NCBI GenBank assembly: GCA_964421565.1
Contig: CAYQXJ010000003.1
Location: 1-64,000 of the forward strand
Length of the DNA stretch: 64,000 nt
Direction: 5' to 3'
Source: CAYQXJ01 sp964421565
GTDB taxonomy: Bacteria > Planctomycetota > Brocadiia > SM23-32
Every line of letters starts with the position of its first letter. The stretch's first letter is position 1. Positions 17,405 to 26,594 of the stretch are shown one piece after another. The notes below the pieces were generated by a model. The model did no database searches. It had not been told where the DNA came from and was given only the letters and a program-made list of their open reading frames with translations. The translations under genes were made by a program, and so were the position numbers.

Positions 17405-18877
17405 CTACGGCAGGGCGGCCCGCCAGCCGGCCCGTAGGCGTTTGGCAAGCTCCGCCACAAGCGCCTCATTCTCCGGGCGCCCGGCGATGCTGGTCGACTC
17501 GATGCCGTCGATGTGGTGATCGTAGAGTTCGCGCGTTATGAGCGCACTGTCGCTCTTTTTGCGCCATTCCACGTAGCGGTAGCGATCGGTGCGGATGGCG
17601 TAGCCCTCCATGTTGCCGCGCGGATACTGGCTGAAGGCAGCGTCCTTCCATTCACGGTTCGGCTCGCGCAGCAACGGCACCATGCTCAGGCCCTCGCAGT
17701 AGCCCGGCGTCTCAAGCCCCGACAGTTCCGTCAGCGTGGGGAAGATGTCGACGTACTCCACCAGGGCGTCGCAGACGGCGCCCGCGTTGTCGAAGCCGGG
17801 CGCGGAGACGATCATCGGCGCGTGTGTTGCGCGCTCATAGTTGGTGTGCTTTCCCCAGCAGCCGTTGTCTCCAAGGTGCCACCCGTGATCGCCCCAGAGC
17901 ATGACCACGGTGTTATCGCGCAGGCCGAGGCGTTCGAGTTCGTCGAGCACCTTGCCTATCTGCGCATCAATGAAGCTGACGCAGGCGTAGTAGGCGTGGC
18001 GCAGCAGGCGCGCAGTGTCCGGGGCCACGGGCGCTCCGTCCTTGCAGAGCTGCCCTTCGTAGCTCGGCAGCTCGAAGCTGGCGGGGGCGTACGGAGGCGC
18101 GCCGTCGGGGATGTAGGGATTCGGCGAGAGGTCGATCTTGTCGCGGTCGTATAGGTCCCAGTACCTCTTCGGGGCTGCGAAGGGCAGGTGAGGCTTGTAG
18201 AATCCGACGCTCAGGAAGAACGGCTTGTCCTGCTCGGCAGCTCGCCGCAGCGTGGCGACCGTCTCCTCGGCCACCCGCCCGTCGCGGTATCCAGTGTCGG
18301 CCACGTCGGCCATCTCCGTGGGGGGCGGACTGCCCTGTTCTGCCTTCTCAATGTTCGCGGGCAGGACGTAGCCGCGCCAGCCTCCGCCCCCCGTCTTGCC
18401 GCCGCTGAAGTACGGCTCGGAGAGCCGGGCCAGGTCGTCGACCCAGCCATGATGGATCTTACCGAGGCAACGGGCGTAGTAACCGCGCTGGTGAAAGTAG
18501 GTGTGCAGCGTCGGATGCTCGCGCAGGAACTCCTCGCGGAAGTAGTCGTTGTACGGGTAGTCGACAGTGGTGGTGTCGGGGCGACATCCTGTCAGGAAGC
18601 TCGCCCGCGATGCCGCGCAGACCGCTTGCTGAACGTAAGCCCGCTGGAAGAGCACGCCCTCGTGCGCGAGCCGGTCAATGTTCTGCGAATGGATGTGGCT
18701 GCGCCCGTAGCAGGCAAGCTCGCAGCGCAGATCGTCCGCACCGATGAAAAGCACGTTCAGCCGATCTGGCCCCTCACCGGCGGCTGCCAGACGGGGCAAC
18801 CAGGCCGATAGGGCCGCCGCGGCAGCGCCCTCCCCTACGGACTTGAGAAAGTTTCGGCGGCTGACTGCTTGCGTCAT
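17405..18877 (-). CDS. Tat-exported sulfatase (iduronate-2-sulfatase-like)
   Basis: A 490-residue alkaline-phosphatase-fold sulfatase. The N-terminus has the Tat motif SRRNFLKS and a hydrophobic Ala-rich region. Metal ligands include GADDLR (Asp48/49). The formylglycine site is CAASR (Cys about 87), and later motifs include GDHGWHLGD and the Lys of GKHTNYE, as in iduronate/choline-sulfatase relatives. Start ATG 18877 has AAGGAG 8 nt upstream, so the 16 residues before it are excluded. It lies 66 bp after gspM in the same direction and may be the last gene of the secretion operon. Likely substrates are sulfated polysaccharides; which one is unknown. Confidence 0.88.
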   Translation of the reverse strand: MTQAVSRRNFLKSVGEGAAAAALSAWLPRLAAAGEGPDRLNVLFIGADDLRCELACYGRSHIHSQNIDRLAHEGVLFQRAYVQQAVCAASRASFLTGCRPDTTTVDYPYNDYFREEFLREHPTLHTYFHQRGYYARCLGKIHHGWVDDLARLSEPYFSGGKTGGGGWRGYVLPANIEKAEQGSPPPTEMADVADTGYRDGRVAEETVATLRRAAEQDKPFFLSVGFYKPHLPFAAPKRYWDLYDRDKIDLSPNPYIPDGAPPYAPASFELPSYEGQLCKDGAPVAPDTARLLRHAYYACVSFIDAQIGKVLDELERLGLRDNTVVMLWGDHGWHLGDNGCWGKHTNYERATHAPMIVSAPGFDNAGAVCDALVEYVDIFPTLTELSGLETPGYCEGLSMVPLLREPNREWKDAAFSQYPRGNMEGYAIRTDRYRYVEWRKKSDSALITRELYDHHIDGIESTSIAGRPENEALVAELAKRLRAGWRAALP

Positions 18878-18943
18878 GATGCGCTCCTTCTGCATCGTCA
18901 TGTCCATGACTTCCCATTCGCCCATTGCTGCGGCCGGGACGCC

Positions 18944-19477
18944 TCAGCGCGGCCGGGGTATGGCGTCCGCGCCGGCCTCCTCAAAGTAGAGATAGGCGGC
19001 AAGCGTCGCGTCCCAGTCGTCGCGGCCCGCGCCGGCGGCGTCGACCGACGCAAACCGCAACGGAACATGCCCGGCGCGCGCATTGTAGATGAAGGTCAGC
19101 AGTTGCTCCAGCGACACCGCGTCGAGGGCCACTCGCGTCTCCAGCAGCACGATGCCGGCCCGTTCGGTGGCAGTGAACGCCGGGGTTATCTGCACCGAGG
19201 CCATCGGCACGCCGCTGGCGCGGGCCACGGTTTCCCAGTAGGCCCAGGAGCCGGCTTCGGCGCGACTCAACCGGGGGATTGTCGCTCCTTGCCGACGTGC
19301 CTGCGCCAGGGGCACAGCGGCCCTGTGCAGTTCCCAGGCCATCTTCTGGGCTCGCACGGCCCGGGCCTCCGTGCGTTCGCACCAGCCGTGCAGGGCTATG
19401 CCAAGGCACCACACGGCGACTGCGCACGCAGCCAGCACGAGCGTCGTCGTCCGCGGCCGGCGGGCGAGGTTTGTCAT
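18944..19477 (-). CDS. gspM: Type II secretion protein M-like (GspM)
   Basis: A 177-residue protein with one N-terminal membrane segment (about residues 13-33), a coiled region, and a C-terminal ferredoxin-like fold typical of GspM/PilO proteins. The identification rests mainly on position, size and topology, as sequence conservation is low in this family. Its ATG overlaps the gspL stop by 4 bp (ATGA). In relatives GspM with GspL forms the inner-membrane platform of the secretion machine. Confidence 0.7.
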   Translation of the reverse strand: MTNLARRPRTTTLVLAACAVAVWCLGIALHGWCERTEARAVRAQKMAWELHRAAVPLAQARRQGATIPRLSRAEAGSWAYWETVARASGVPMASVQITPAFTATERAGIVLLETRVALDAVSLEQLLTFIYNARAGHVPLRFASVDAAGAGRDDWDATLAAYLYFEEAGADAIPRPR

Positions 19478-20820
19478 CGGCCCGGCCCTCCCCATGCAAC
19501 TCGTAGCTCAAAAGCATAGCGGCCCGGCTCCACGGCGATGGGACTGCGAGCCCCGGCCGTGCCGCCAAACTCCTCCTGCAAGGCCGCCACTGCCCGGTCG
19601 GCGGCGGAGAGACTCTCGGCCGTGCACGCCAGAACCATGCCAGTGTGCGTGATCCTGAAACCGTTGAGGTTGAGCCCCTCAACGGGCGCAAGCGCCCCGG
19701 TCGCAGAACGCAGACGTTCCAACGGACGCGTCGGACGCAGGGCGTCCTGCTCCCCCTGCCAGGAGGCAGCCCGCAGGTCCGATACCATGCGGGCCACAGG
19801 GTCAGCCGGAAGGGCCTCGGCGCCATAGGCGGCCCGCCATATGGTAGTGATGCGCTCCTGCGCAGATGTCGCAACCTGTCCGAAGAGGCGGCCTCGGCGC
19901 CAGGCGCTGACGGCAAACACGCACCCCGCCAAAAGCACCGCAACAAGCGCCGCCGTCAGCGCCGGGCCCGTAGCCCGCAGCCAGCCGCCCGCCCCCCGCA
20001 GCGAGCGCGCCACATCCACGTGCCAGGGCTCTGCCGCGCAGAGCGCCGCACCGATCGCCGGGGCATACTGCACACCTGCGGCGCCCTCCGTCCCGCGCTC
20101 GGGCACGATGTGGGCGGCCAGCCAGCCGGCCTGCCCGGGCAGCACTACAGTTTCACATTCCTCCGGGCAGAGGCCGGCTGCAACGGCCGTGGCGGTCACC
20201 GCCGCATCGAGCCCGGCGGCATCGCCGGACTGCTCCGTCAGCCGCACCGAGCGCGCAACCCGCAGCCGTTCCCCTGCGGCAGCGATGTCGGCCCTCTCGC
20301 CCTCCTTCCATGCGATCACCAGCGGCTGGCCGTCACCCGCCGACACAGCCAGGGCCCCGATCGCCGCCGGGCGCGACACCATCACGCGCGGATGGATGCC
20401 TGCCGATAAAGAAGCCGACAGCAATGCCTCGGCGTCCTTCCTGCGAACCGCGAACGCAAGGACTTCCGCGAAGTCCTTCGCACACTCGGTCAACGAGAAT
20501 CCCTCGACCCACTCGGACACCTCGAACGGCAGGCGCGACTCCAGCTCATAATGGACCACGTCGCCGATGCGGCGGGGCTCGCCAAACGGCAAAGCCATTC
20601 GGGTCACCACCGTCGGCATATCCGATGTTATGCCGATGGCCATGCCGCCCGTGCGCAGCCTCCGGCGCAACGCGCGCAGCGCCGCGGCCAGCCCCTCTTC
20701 ATTGACCTCCTCGGCGGGCAGCGGCACCTCGGCCCAGCGGACCACCCGCTGCTGCTCCGGGTCAACGACCACGCCACGCACGGCGTCGACGCCGACATCG
20801 ATACCGCCAAGCAGGCTCAT
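19474..20820 (-). CDS. gspL: Type II secretion protein L (GspL)
   Basis: A 448-residue bitopic protein. The cytoplasmic N-terminal two thirds have the actin-like/PilM fold (GGIDVGVDAVRGVVVD at the start; YELESRLPFEVSEW), a membrane helix follows at about residues 288-312, and a periplasmic ferredoxin-like domain ends the protein. GspL recruits the GspE ATPase to the inner membrane. It overlaps gspK by 4 bp and gspM by 4 bp. Confidence 0.82.
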   Translation of the reverse strand: MSLLGGIDVGVDAVRGVVVDPEQQRVVRWAEVPLPAEEVNEEGLAAALRALRRRLRTGGMAIGITSDMPTVVTRMALPFGEPRRIGDVVHYELESRLPFEVSEWVEGFSLTECAKDFAEVLAFAVRRKDAEALLSASLSAGIHPRVMVSRPAAIGALAVSAGDGQPLVIAWKEGERADIAAAGERLRVARSVRLTEQSGDAAGLDAAVTATAVAAGLCPEECETVVLPGQAGWLAAHIVPERGTEGAAGVQYAPAIGAALCAAEPWHVDVARSLRGAGGWLRATGPALTAALVAVLLAGCVFAVSAWRRGRLFGQVATSAQERITTIWRAAYGAEALPADPVARMVSDLRAASWQGEQDALRPTRPLERLRSATGALAPVEGLNLNGFRITHTGMVLACTAESLSAADRAVAALQEEFGGTAGARSPIAVEPGRYAFELRVAWGGPGR

Positions 20821-21776
20821 CTTCCGTCCTCCATCGTTTCGGTCTGCAGGCCCGCAGCCCTCAGCAGTGCCGCGACGGTCGTGGGCCTCGACTCCTTCGG
20901 TGTCCGGCCGCTCGCTGCCCGCAGCCGGGCAATCACCCTGACACCGCCCCGCTCGCGGCGCAAAACCACTCGGCGCGCCATACGCGAGGGACCGGCCCGA
21001 ACATGAACCGTCACGGCGAACGTGCTGCTGGCCGTGGCGAACTGCACGCCCCGTCTCGGTCTCGTGAGCCCTGCCAACGCCGCCACCTCAGCTTCACTCT
21101 GCAGCGGCCCGTCCGAGCGGCGTTTCAGCAGGGCCTGGACGAAGCGTCCTGACGCATCGCCAGCCGCCATGCGCAAGACAGGCGCAGGCGCAGTGTTAAC
21201 GTTGACGCTGCCGGCCGTCCACACTGTGAGCTGCGCCTCCGGCGGCAGAGCGCCGTCCGCCGGAGCATGGACGGCGCTGCGGAACAGTGGCTCGCCGGCC
21301 AGCTTGTCCGGCAGGTTCAGCCGGAAACGCCGTTGCACAACCCATGCACGCAGGACGGCCGCTTCGAGCCCGAAGGCCTCAGCGGCATCGCGCACGAAGC
21401 TTTCCAGAGCCATCGTCCTTTGCCGCGCTCCACCACGGCTGGCGGCGCCCAACACCGAGGACACGGGGAACTTGGCGCCTTCGTCCTCGATCGACAGTGT
21501 ACAGTCGACTTCGCCGAGCCGCATCCGGAGCGGCCCTCCCGCCCAGGGCGGCGGCACCCCCGGCTCCTCCCCGTCCATCTCTGCGGCCAGCACGGCACGG
21601 GCAAGGCTGACACCGCTCTCCAGGGCAACGCGCAGTTCAGCCCGCCGGGCGCGAGAGCGCGCGAGTTCCAGCTCGGCATGCGTCGAGACCGCAAGCTGCG
21701 CCACAATCAACGATGCGAAAGCGCAGATCGCCAGTACCGTGGCTAACACGAACCCGGAGCGGTCCCAGCGCCTCAT
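20817..21776 (-). CDS. gspK: Type II secretion minor pseudopilin K (GspK)
   Basis: A 319-residue minor pseudopilin. The N-terminal helix begins RSGFVLATVLAICAF, with the prepilin cleavage after Gly; the large globular domain follows, with the GspK marker SVNVNTAPAPVL and a helical domain of the type found in GspK. Start ATG 21776 overlaps the gspJ stop (ATGA); the 42 codons upstream belong to gspJ. GspK caps the pseudopilus tip with GspI and GspJ. Confidence 0.88.
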   Translation of the reverse strand: MRRWDRSGFVLATVLAICAFASLIVAQLAVSTHAELELARSRARRAELRVALESGVSLARAVLAAEMDGEEPGVPPPWAGGPLRMRLGEVDCTLSIEDEGAKFPVSSVLGAASRGGARQRTMALESFVRDAAEAFGLEAAVLRAWVVQRRFRLNLPDKLAGEPLFRSAVHAPADGALPPEAQLTVWTAGSVNVNTAPAPVLRMAAGDASGRFVQALLKRRSDGPLQSEAEVAALAGLTRPRRGVQFATASSTFAVTVHVRAGPSRMARRVVLRRERGGVRVIARLRAASGRTPKESRPTTVAALLRAAGLQTETMEDGR

Positions 21777-22408
21777 CCATCCGCCCTCCCATCGCCAGCC
21801 CCGCAGACATCGATCACATGGAGCAGCGTGACGCCCTGCGACCGGGCCACAAGCTGCACACGCACGGCACGCGGGAGCCCCGTCCCGCCCTCCGCAGGCC
21901 ACTCATCGCGCCAGCCGGAGCCGTCATGCACCTGCAGCACCACCCTCACCATATGCGCGGCCAGCTCCGTCCTTCGCGCCGGCCCCTGGCCGTCCGCGAG
22001 TCCCCGCTGCTCCCGCAGCAGGGACCACGCCGGCTGCGCCCCCCCGGTCGGCACGACCTCGTAGCTGACCCACCGGACCAGTGGCGAGACCCCGTCGGGC
22101 GCCTCCAGCGCCGGCGTCGAGGTGCAAAAACAGAGGCGTGCGCGCCCGCCGGACGGCCCCCCTGAGGCCAGCATCAAGGGCGACTCGTCCCTTCCAGGAT
22201 CGTAGAGACCCTCCAGGTCGGTGCGCAGGACCTCCGCCAGCGTGGAGATGGCACTGTATGCTTCCGCTTCGGCACGCACGATTCCATCCCGCTGGATCGC
22301 CCCGACGAGCACGCGATGGCCCGCTGCCAGCACCGCCGCCACGAGGGCAAGCGCCAGCAGCACCTCCACCAGCGTGAACGCCTTGCGTGCCTGGATGAAG
22401 GTCCTCAT
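21773..22408 (-). CDS. gspJ: Type II secretion minor pseudopilin J (GspJ)
   Basis: A 211-residue pseudopilin. The prepilin signal is QARKAFTLVEVLLALAL, where Ala rather than the usual Gly precedes Phe. The globular domain contains LRTDLEGLYDP, typical of GspJ. Start ATG 22408 overlaps the gspI stop by 4 bp. It should join the pseudopilus tip complex. Confidence 0.85.
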   Translation of the reverse strand: MRTFIQARKAFTLVEVLLALALVAAVLAAGHRVLVGAIQRDGIVRAEAEAYSAISTLAEVLRTDLEGLYDPGRDESPLMLASGGPSGGRARLCFCTSTPALEAPDGVSPLVRWVSYEVVPTGGAQPAWSLLREQRGLADGQGPARRTELAAHMVRVVLQVHDGSGWRDEWPAEGGTGLPRAVRVQLVARSQGVTLLHVIDVCGAGDGRADG

Positions 22409-22761
22409 TGGGCGAATACCAGCCGTTGCAGGGTGAAGACCGTCTGCTGCGCCTGCCGCACGTCCACGCGGACGGAGACGAGCCGGCCGTCTGCAGATAC
22501 AGCAAGGGGCCTCACCGTGGCCGCCCATTCGAGACCCGATGCCGCCTCAGAGCGCCCCTCTGTAACACCGGCATCCAGCCGGCCAACAAGCATCAGCTCA
22601 GACAGGGCCTCTTCCGCCAGCCAGCAGGCGCGATTCAGCCTGGCAGCCCGCCGGTGACGCGCCAGCGTCCGGACCTCCAGTGATAGCAGCGCCGCCGTGC
22701 CCGCCGCCAGGACTGCAGCAGCGAGCAACACCTCCAGCAGCACGGCCCCTGTGCGCATCAT
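22405..22761 (-). CDS. gspI: Type II secretion minor pseudopilin I (GspI)
   Basis: A 118-residue pseudopilin with RTGAVLLEVLLAAAVLAAG at the N-terminus. Cleavage after Gly would leave Ala instead of the usual Phe/Met at position 1. Glu5 of the mature protein is kept. The segment RLNRACWLAEEALSEL follows the helix, as in GspI. Start at ATG 22761 overlaps the gspH stop (ATGA). Confidence 0.83.
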   Translation of the reverse strand: MMRTGAVLLEVLLAAAVLAAGTAALLSLEVRTLARHRRAARLNRACWLAEEALSELMLVGRLDAGVTEGRSEAASGLEWAATVRPLAVSADGRLVSVRVDVRQAQQTVFTLQRLVFAQ

Positions 22762-23195
22762 CCGCCCTCCGAGAAGTGAACGCCAGTCCCCGTGAACGAA
22801 ACGGCAACGGCCCCCGCCGCGTTGCGCAGCTCCACGCGGTGGGGGGTGATGTAGCCGCCGGGGAAGACGTGGAGCGCACCGGCGCCCCGGCCGCTTACCG
22901 AGAGGCTCACGTCCGCCGGCATTGAGCGCGCAACCGCGTTGCCATCCGCCACGTAGACGGTCTGCGCAGCGGAATAGTTCAGCCGGACGGGCTGGTCGCG
23001 GTTGGCCGCCTCGGCCTGGGCCCTGCGCGCGAAGTCTTCGACCTGCCGGCCGGCGGCCTGCAGGCTCAGTCGCGTTGCAACGGCGCCGATCCGCGGAGCG
23101 GCAATAGCCGCCGTCATGCCGATCACTGCCACAGCGATCAGCAATTCCAGGAGAGTGAATCCGCCCCTCGAGTGTTCCGACAGGCCGAACAGCAT
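22758..23195 (-). CDS. gspH: Type II secretion minor pseudopilin H (GspH)
   Basis: A 145-residue pseudopilin with a canonical signal SRGGFTLLELLIAVAVIG and a GspH-type beta domain (DQPVRLNYSAAQTVYVADG). ATG 23195 shares one base with the gspG stop (TGATG); GTG 23198 is an alternative start. It links the major pseudopilus to the tip complex in known systems. Confidence 0.85.
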   Translation of the reverse strand: MLFGLSEHSRGGFTLLELLIAVAVIGMTAAIAAPRIGAVATRLSLQAAGRQVEDFARRAQAEAANRDQPVRLNYSAAQTVYVADGNAVARSMPADVSLSVSGRGAGALHVFPGGYITPHRVELRNAAGAVAVSFTGTGVHFSEGG

Positions 23196-23674
23196 CACTC
23201 ACCCTTGAGGTTCCAGGAAACGATGTCTGCACCCTCGCCCTGGCCGCCGGGGCTGCCGTCAGCGCCGTGGCAGACCAGGTCATACGGACCGTGTGCGCCG
23301 GGCTGCAGGTAGAGGTACGGGTTGCCCCACGGGTCCTCGGGCACGACCTCGGAGTCGAGGAACCCGCCCGGCGGCCATCGCTCCGCGTCTGCCGGCCGCT
23401 CCACCAGGGCACGCAGGCCCTCGCTGTTGGTCGGGTAGCGGCCGTAGTAGACCCTGAAGGTCTCCAACGCCGTCATCAGGCTCCGCATCTCGGCGCGGGC
23501 GGCGTTTCGGCGCGCCACGTCCGTTGTGCCGACGAACCGCGGCAGAACCACACCGGCCAGAATGCCGATGATGACAACGACAATGAGGATCTCCAGCAAT
23601 GTGAAGCCGCCTCGGCGGGCTCCTGCGTCTCGTTTCGTCACCCTGGGTCCGGTCGCGCTTCTGAAGGCTATCAT
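23195..23674 (-). CDS. gspG: Type II secretion major pseudopilin G (GspG)
   Basis: A 159-residue major pseudopilin. RRGGFTLLEILIVVVIIG is the class III signal and membrane helix. The C-terminal domain carries YGRYPTNSEGLRALVERP, the DPWGNPYLYLQPG motif and the DIVSWN end found in GspG proteins. Its start overlaps the gspF stop by 4 bp. No prepilin peptidase gene (gspO/pilD) lies in the window, so it must be elsewhere. Confidence 0.95.
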   Translation of the reverse strand: MIAFRSATGPRVTKRDAGARRGGFTLLEILIVVVIIGILAGVVLPRFVGTTDVARRNAARAEMRSLMTALETFRVYYGRYPTNSEGLRALVERPADAERWPPGGFLDSEVVPEDPWGNPYLYLQPGAHGPYDLVCHGADGSPGGQGEGADIVSWNLKGE

Positions 23675-24873
23675 TGGAGCTTACTCAGTTCGAACACGGG
23701 CAGCAGCACGGCTGCCACGATGAAAGCCACCACGAGCGCCACTGCCAGTATGGCGGCGGGCTCGGTCAGTGCCGCCACCTTCGTTGTGGCCGCCTCCACA
23801 TCTTCGCGGTAGGCCCGCGCCGCCGTCCCAAGGACCGGAATGAGGGAACCGCTCTCCTGGCCGGCAGAGAGCATATCGGCGAAGGACGGCGGGAAGACCG
23901 CGGTCCCCCGCGAAAGCGAATCCAGCCGGCCTCCCTCCTCCACGTTCAGGCGAATGCGCTCCGCTTCGCGCTTCAGCAACGGGTCCTCGGCGCCGTCGGC
24001 GATCTGGCGCAGAGCGTCGGTCAACACGATGCCCCCGCGCAGCAGCGCGCCCAACATCACCGCGAAGCGTTGCGCCAGTTGTTTGCGGCGCAGTTCGCCA
24101 ACCGCCGGCAGGCGCAGAGTCCAGCCGGCGAGGGCCAGCCTCAGAGCGGAGCGCGTCAACAGCAATCGCCAGCCGCCCCAGAGCGCCACAAGGCCCGCCA
24201 GGATCAGCGGCCAGTGCGCCCCGAACAGGCCGCTCGCCGAGCGGAGCGCCCGCGTCGGCCAGGGCAACTGGCCCCCGCGCTGCGCTATTACCTCGATGAA
24301 CCGCGGAACCACGGCGCTCATCAGGAAGACGACGACCCCGAAGGCGGTAACCGCCACCAGTTTGGGGTAGAGCAGGGCCGCACGCATCTGCCGGCGCCAA
24401 TCCTCCTTCGACTGCATGTAGTCGGTGATCGTCCCCAGCAGCTCGGCCAGTTCGCCACTCCGCTCTCCGGCGCGCACCATACTGACGTAGAGGGGATCGA
24501 ACCATCCGCCACGACGCTCCATCGCCGCTGCCAGCGTGTCGCCCTTGCTAATGTCGTCGCGCAGCCCCACCACCACGGGCCTCAAGGATGCGGGGCAACT
24601 GCCCGCCAGGCTGCTCAACGCCTCCCTCAACGGCATGCCAGTGAGCACCAGCAGGTGGAGCTGGCGCGTGAACCAGAGGACCCGCTGGGGCCGGCGCCGC
24701 CGCAGCAGGCCGAACAGCCCGCCCTGCCGGTCGCCGCCGGCCTCGCACATGCGCGTCACGTAGAGTCCGTGCTCCCTGAGGTGCTCGCGGGCGCGGCGGG
24801 CCGACTCGGCGTCGAGCGTTCCCGTGACTGCCTCGCCGCCCTCGCGCATCGCCGTGTACTCAAAGATCGCCAT
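23671..24873 (-). CDS. gspF: Type II secretion inner-membrane protein F (GspF)
   Basis: A 400-residue polytopic protein of the PilC/GspF family. It starts IFEYTAMREGGE and has two homologous cytoplasmic GspF domains with membrane helices at about residues 170-195, 220-240 and 370-392. The MVRAGERSGELAELL and LSAGQESGSLIPVL repeats are family marks. It lies 5 bp after gspE and forms the inner-membrane platform for pseudopilus assembly. Confidence 0.95.
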   Translation of the reverse strand: MAIFEYTAMREGGEAVTGTLDAESARRAREHLREHGLYVTRMCEAGGDRQGGLFGLLRRRRPQRVLWFTRQLHLLVLTGMPLREALSSLAGSCPASLRPVVVGLRDDISKGDTLAAAMERRGGWFDPLYVSMVRAGERSGELAELLGTITDYMQSKEDWRRQMRAALLYPKLVAVTAFGVVVFLMSAVVPRFIEVIAQRGGQLPWPTRALRSASGLFGAHWPLILAGLVALWGGWRLLLTRSALRLALAGWTLRLPAVGELRRKQLAQRFAVMLGALLRGGIVLTDALRQIADGAEDPLLKREAERIRLNVEEGGRLDSLSRGTAVFPPSFADMLSAGQESGSLIPVLGTAARAYREDVEAATTKVAALTEPAAILAVALVVAFIVAAVLLPVFELSKLQ

Positions 24874-24878
24874 GGCCG

Positions 24879-26594
24879 TTACGCATGCACCTCCGATCCC
24901 GTCGCCCTGATCACTTCGCCCGGCGTGGTCATTCCGCAGGCCGCCTTCCGCCCCCCGTCCTGGCGCAGTGAGACAAGGCCGGCCTCCTCTGCCGCTTCAC
25001 GGATGGTCATGGCGTCGTCGCGCGAGAGGATGAGTTGCCGGATGTGCTCGTCGACTACCAGCATCTCGAAAAGCCCGATGCGGCCGCGAAAGCCGGTGCC
25101 GAGGCATTCCTCGCAGCCGCTGCCGCGACGGTAGTCTCCGTCGGCCGTATCCACACCCAGTGCGCGCAGTTCGTGGGCCTTCGGCCTGCAGGGCTCGGCG
25201 CAGCGGGGGCAGACGCGGCGCACCAGGCGCTGGGCCACCACGGCCGAGAGCGAAGAGGCCAGCAGGAAGGGCTCCGCCTCCAGGTCGATCAGCCGAGCCA
25301 CCGCGCCCGGCGAATCGTTCGTGTGCAGGGTGCTCAGCACCAGGTGGCCTGTCTGCGAGGCGCGCACTGCCATGCGGGCCGTCTCCGCATCGCGCACCTC
25401 CCCCACCATTATAACGTCCGGGTCCTGGCGCAGTATGCTGCGCAGACCCGAGGCGAAGGACATGCCCTTCTTGCCCGTTACCGGCAACTGTGTGATGCCC
25501 GGCAGATGGTATTCGATCGGGTCTTCCAGGGTGATTACGTTGCGCTCGCTGCTGTCGATCCGCTGCAGCGCCGCATAGAGCGTGGTGGTCTTGCCCGAGC
25601 CCGTCGGCCCGGTGCAGAAGAACATGCCGTGCTCCCGCCGGACGATCTGGTCCATGACGGCCAGGTGTTCGGGGCTCATCCCGAGCTCCTCCAGGCCGAA
25701 GACACCGGCCGAACGGTCGAGCAGGCGCACCACAACGCGCTCGCCATAGTTGCTGGGCACTGTCGAGATGCGCAGGTCGATGTCCTTGTTGCCCAGACGC
25801 ACGGTGGTCCGCCCATCCTGAGGCAGACGCTTCTCCGTGATGTCCATGCGGGCCATAACCTTGATGCGACTGACCACGGGCGCCAGCACGCTGGCCCGGT
25901 ACGTGGCAATGGTATGGAGCACACCGTCGACGCGATAGCGGACCACGAAGCCCTGATCCGCCGGTTGGATGTGCATGTCGCTGGCACGCGCCCGTAACGC
26001 CTCGAACAGCAGCTTGTTGACAAGCTGAACGACAGGGGCGCTTTCCACGGCGGCCAGCAGGTCCTGGCGGCTGCCCGCAGCGTCCGTCAGCCCGGACAGC
26101 TCTCCCTCGCCCGGCCGGTCGGCGCCGTCCCACGTGATCTCCGCCCCTTCCTGATACGATCGCGTGATGGCCTCCGCAATCTCGGCGCAAGGCACCAGCA
26201 CGGCACGCACCGGGCTGTCCATCGCCGCCGCCACCGCGTCGACCAGCTCTGGCTCCAGCGCCGTGCACACCGCCAGACGCAGTCCGACCTCAGCACGCAG
26301 CCCAATGCACTGATTGCGACGGGCGAAATCGATCGGTATGCGCCTGGGAAACTCCTCGTCCAGCGGTTCATCGGACAGCGACGGGGCAAACGGCCACCCG
26401 AGAACATCGGCCGCCACCCGCAGCACACGCTCCTCGTCCAGGGCGCCGGCCTGTACCAGGGCGCGGTCGAGGGGCAGCCGATTGCGGCGCGCGAAGTCCG
26501 AAGCGGCGGCCACATGTGCGTCGTCGACAGCGGCGCATTCTTCCAATGCTCGGATCAGCGGATGGCCATGCCGCCCCGGCGCCTCAGCGTTCAC
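24879..26594 (-). CDS. gspE: Type II secretion ATPase E (GspE)
   Basis: A 571-residue assembly ATPase. The N-terminal domain (residues about 20-150) has the T2SSE_N pattern RALVQAGALDEERVL. The ATPase domain has Walker A GPTGSGKTTT (about 328), the Asp box, Walker B region DPDVIMVGEVRD, and the tetracysteine zinc site CPRCAEPC ... CEECLGTGFRG (about 460-495). No ATG is available near the N-terminus; GTG 26594 overlaps gspD by 11 bp and gives the expected length. It powers pseudopilus assembly from the cytoplasm. Confidence 0.93.
   Translation of the reverse strand: MNAEAPGRHGHPLIRALEECAAVDDAHVAAASDFARRNRLPLDRALVQAGALDEERVLRVAADVLGWPFAPSLSDEPLDEEFPRRIPIDFARRNQCIGLRAEVGLRLAVCTALEPELVDAVAAAMDSPVRAVLVPCAEIAEAITRSYQEGAEITWDGADRPGEGELSGLTDAAGSRQDLLAAVESAPVVQLVNKLLFEALRARASDMHIQPADQGFVVRYRVDGVLHTIATYRASVLAPVVSRIKVMARMDITEKRLPQDGRTTVRLGNKDIDLRISTVPSNYGERVVVRLLDRSAGVFGLEELGMSPEHLAVMDQIVRREHGMFFCTGPTGSGKTTTLYAALQRIDSSERNVITLEDPIEYHLPGITQLPVTGKKGMSFASGLRSILRQDPDVIMVGEVRDAETARMAVRASQTGHLVLSTLHTNDSPGAVARLIDLEAEPFLLASSLSAVVAQRLVRRVCPRCAEPCRPKAHELRALGVDTADGDYRRGSGCEECLGTGFRGRIGLFEMLVVDEHIRQLILSRDDAMTIREAAEEAGLVSLRQDGGRKAACGMTTPGEVIRATGSEVHA

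Noticed and set aside
22929..22944. Another sigma-54-like match (TGGCAAC-GCGG-TTGCG)
   Set aside because: It lies inside gspH codons, in the middle of an overlapping operon, so it is most likely a chance match; it also shows that the motif alone is not proof.
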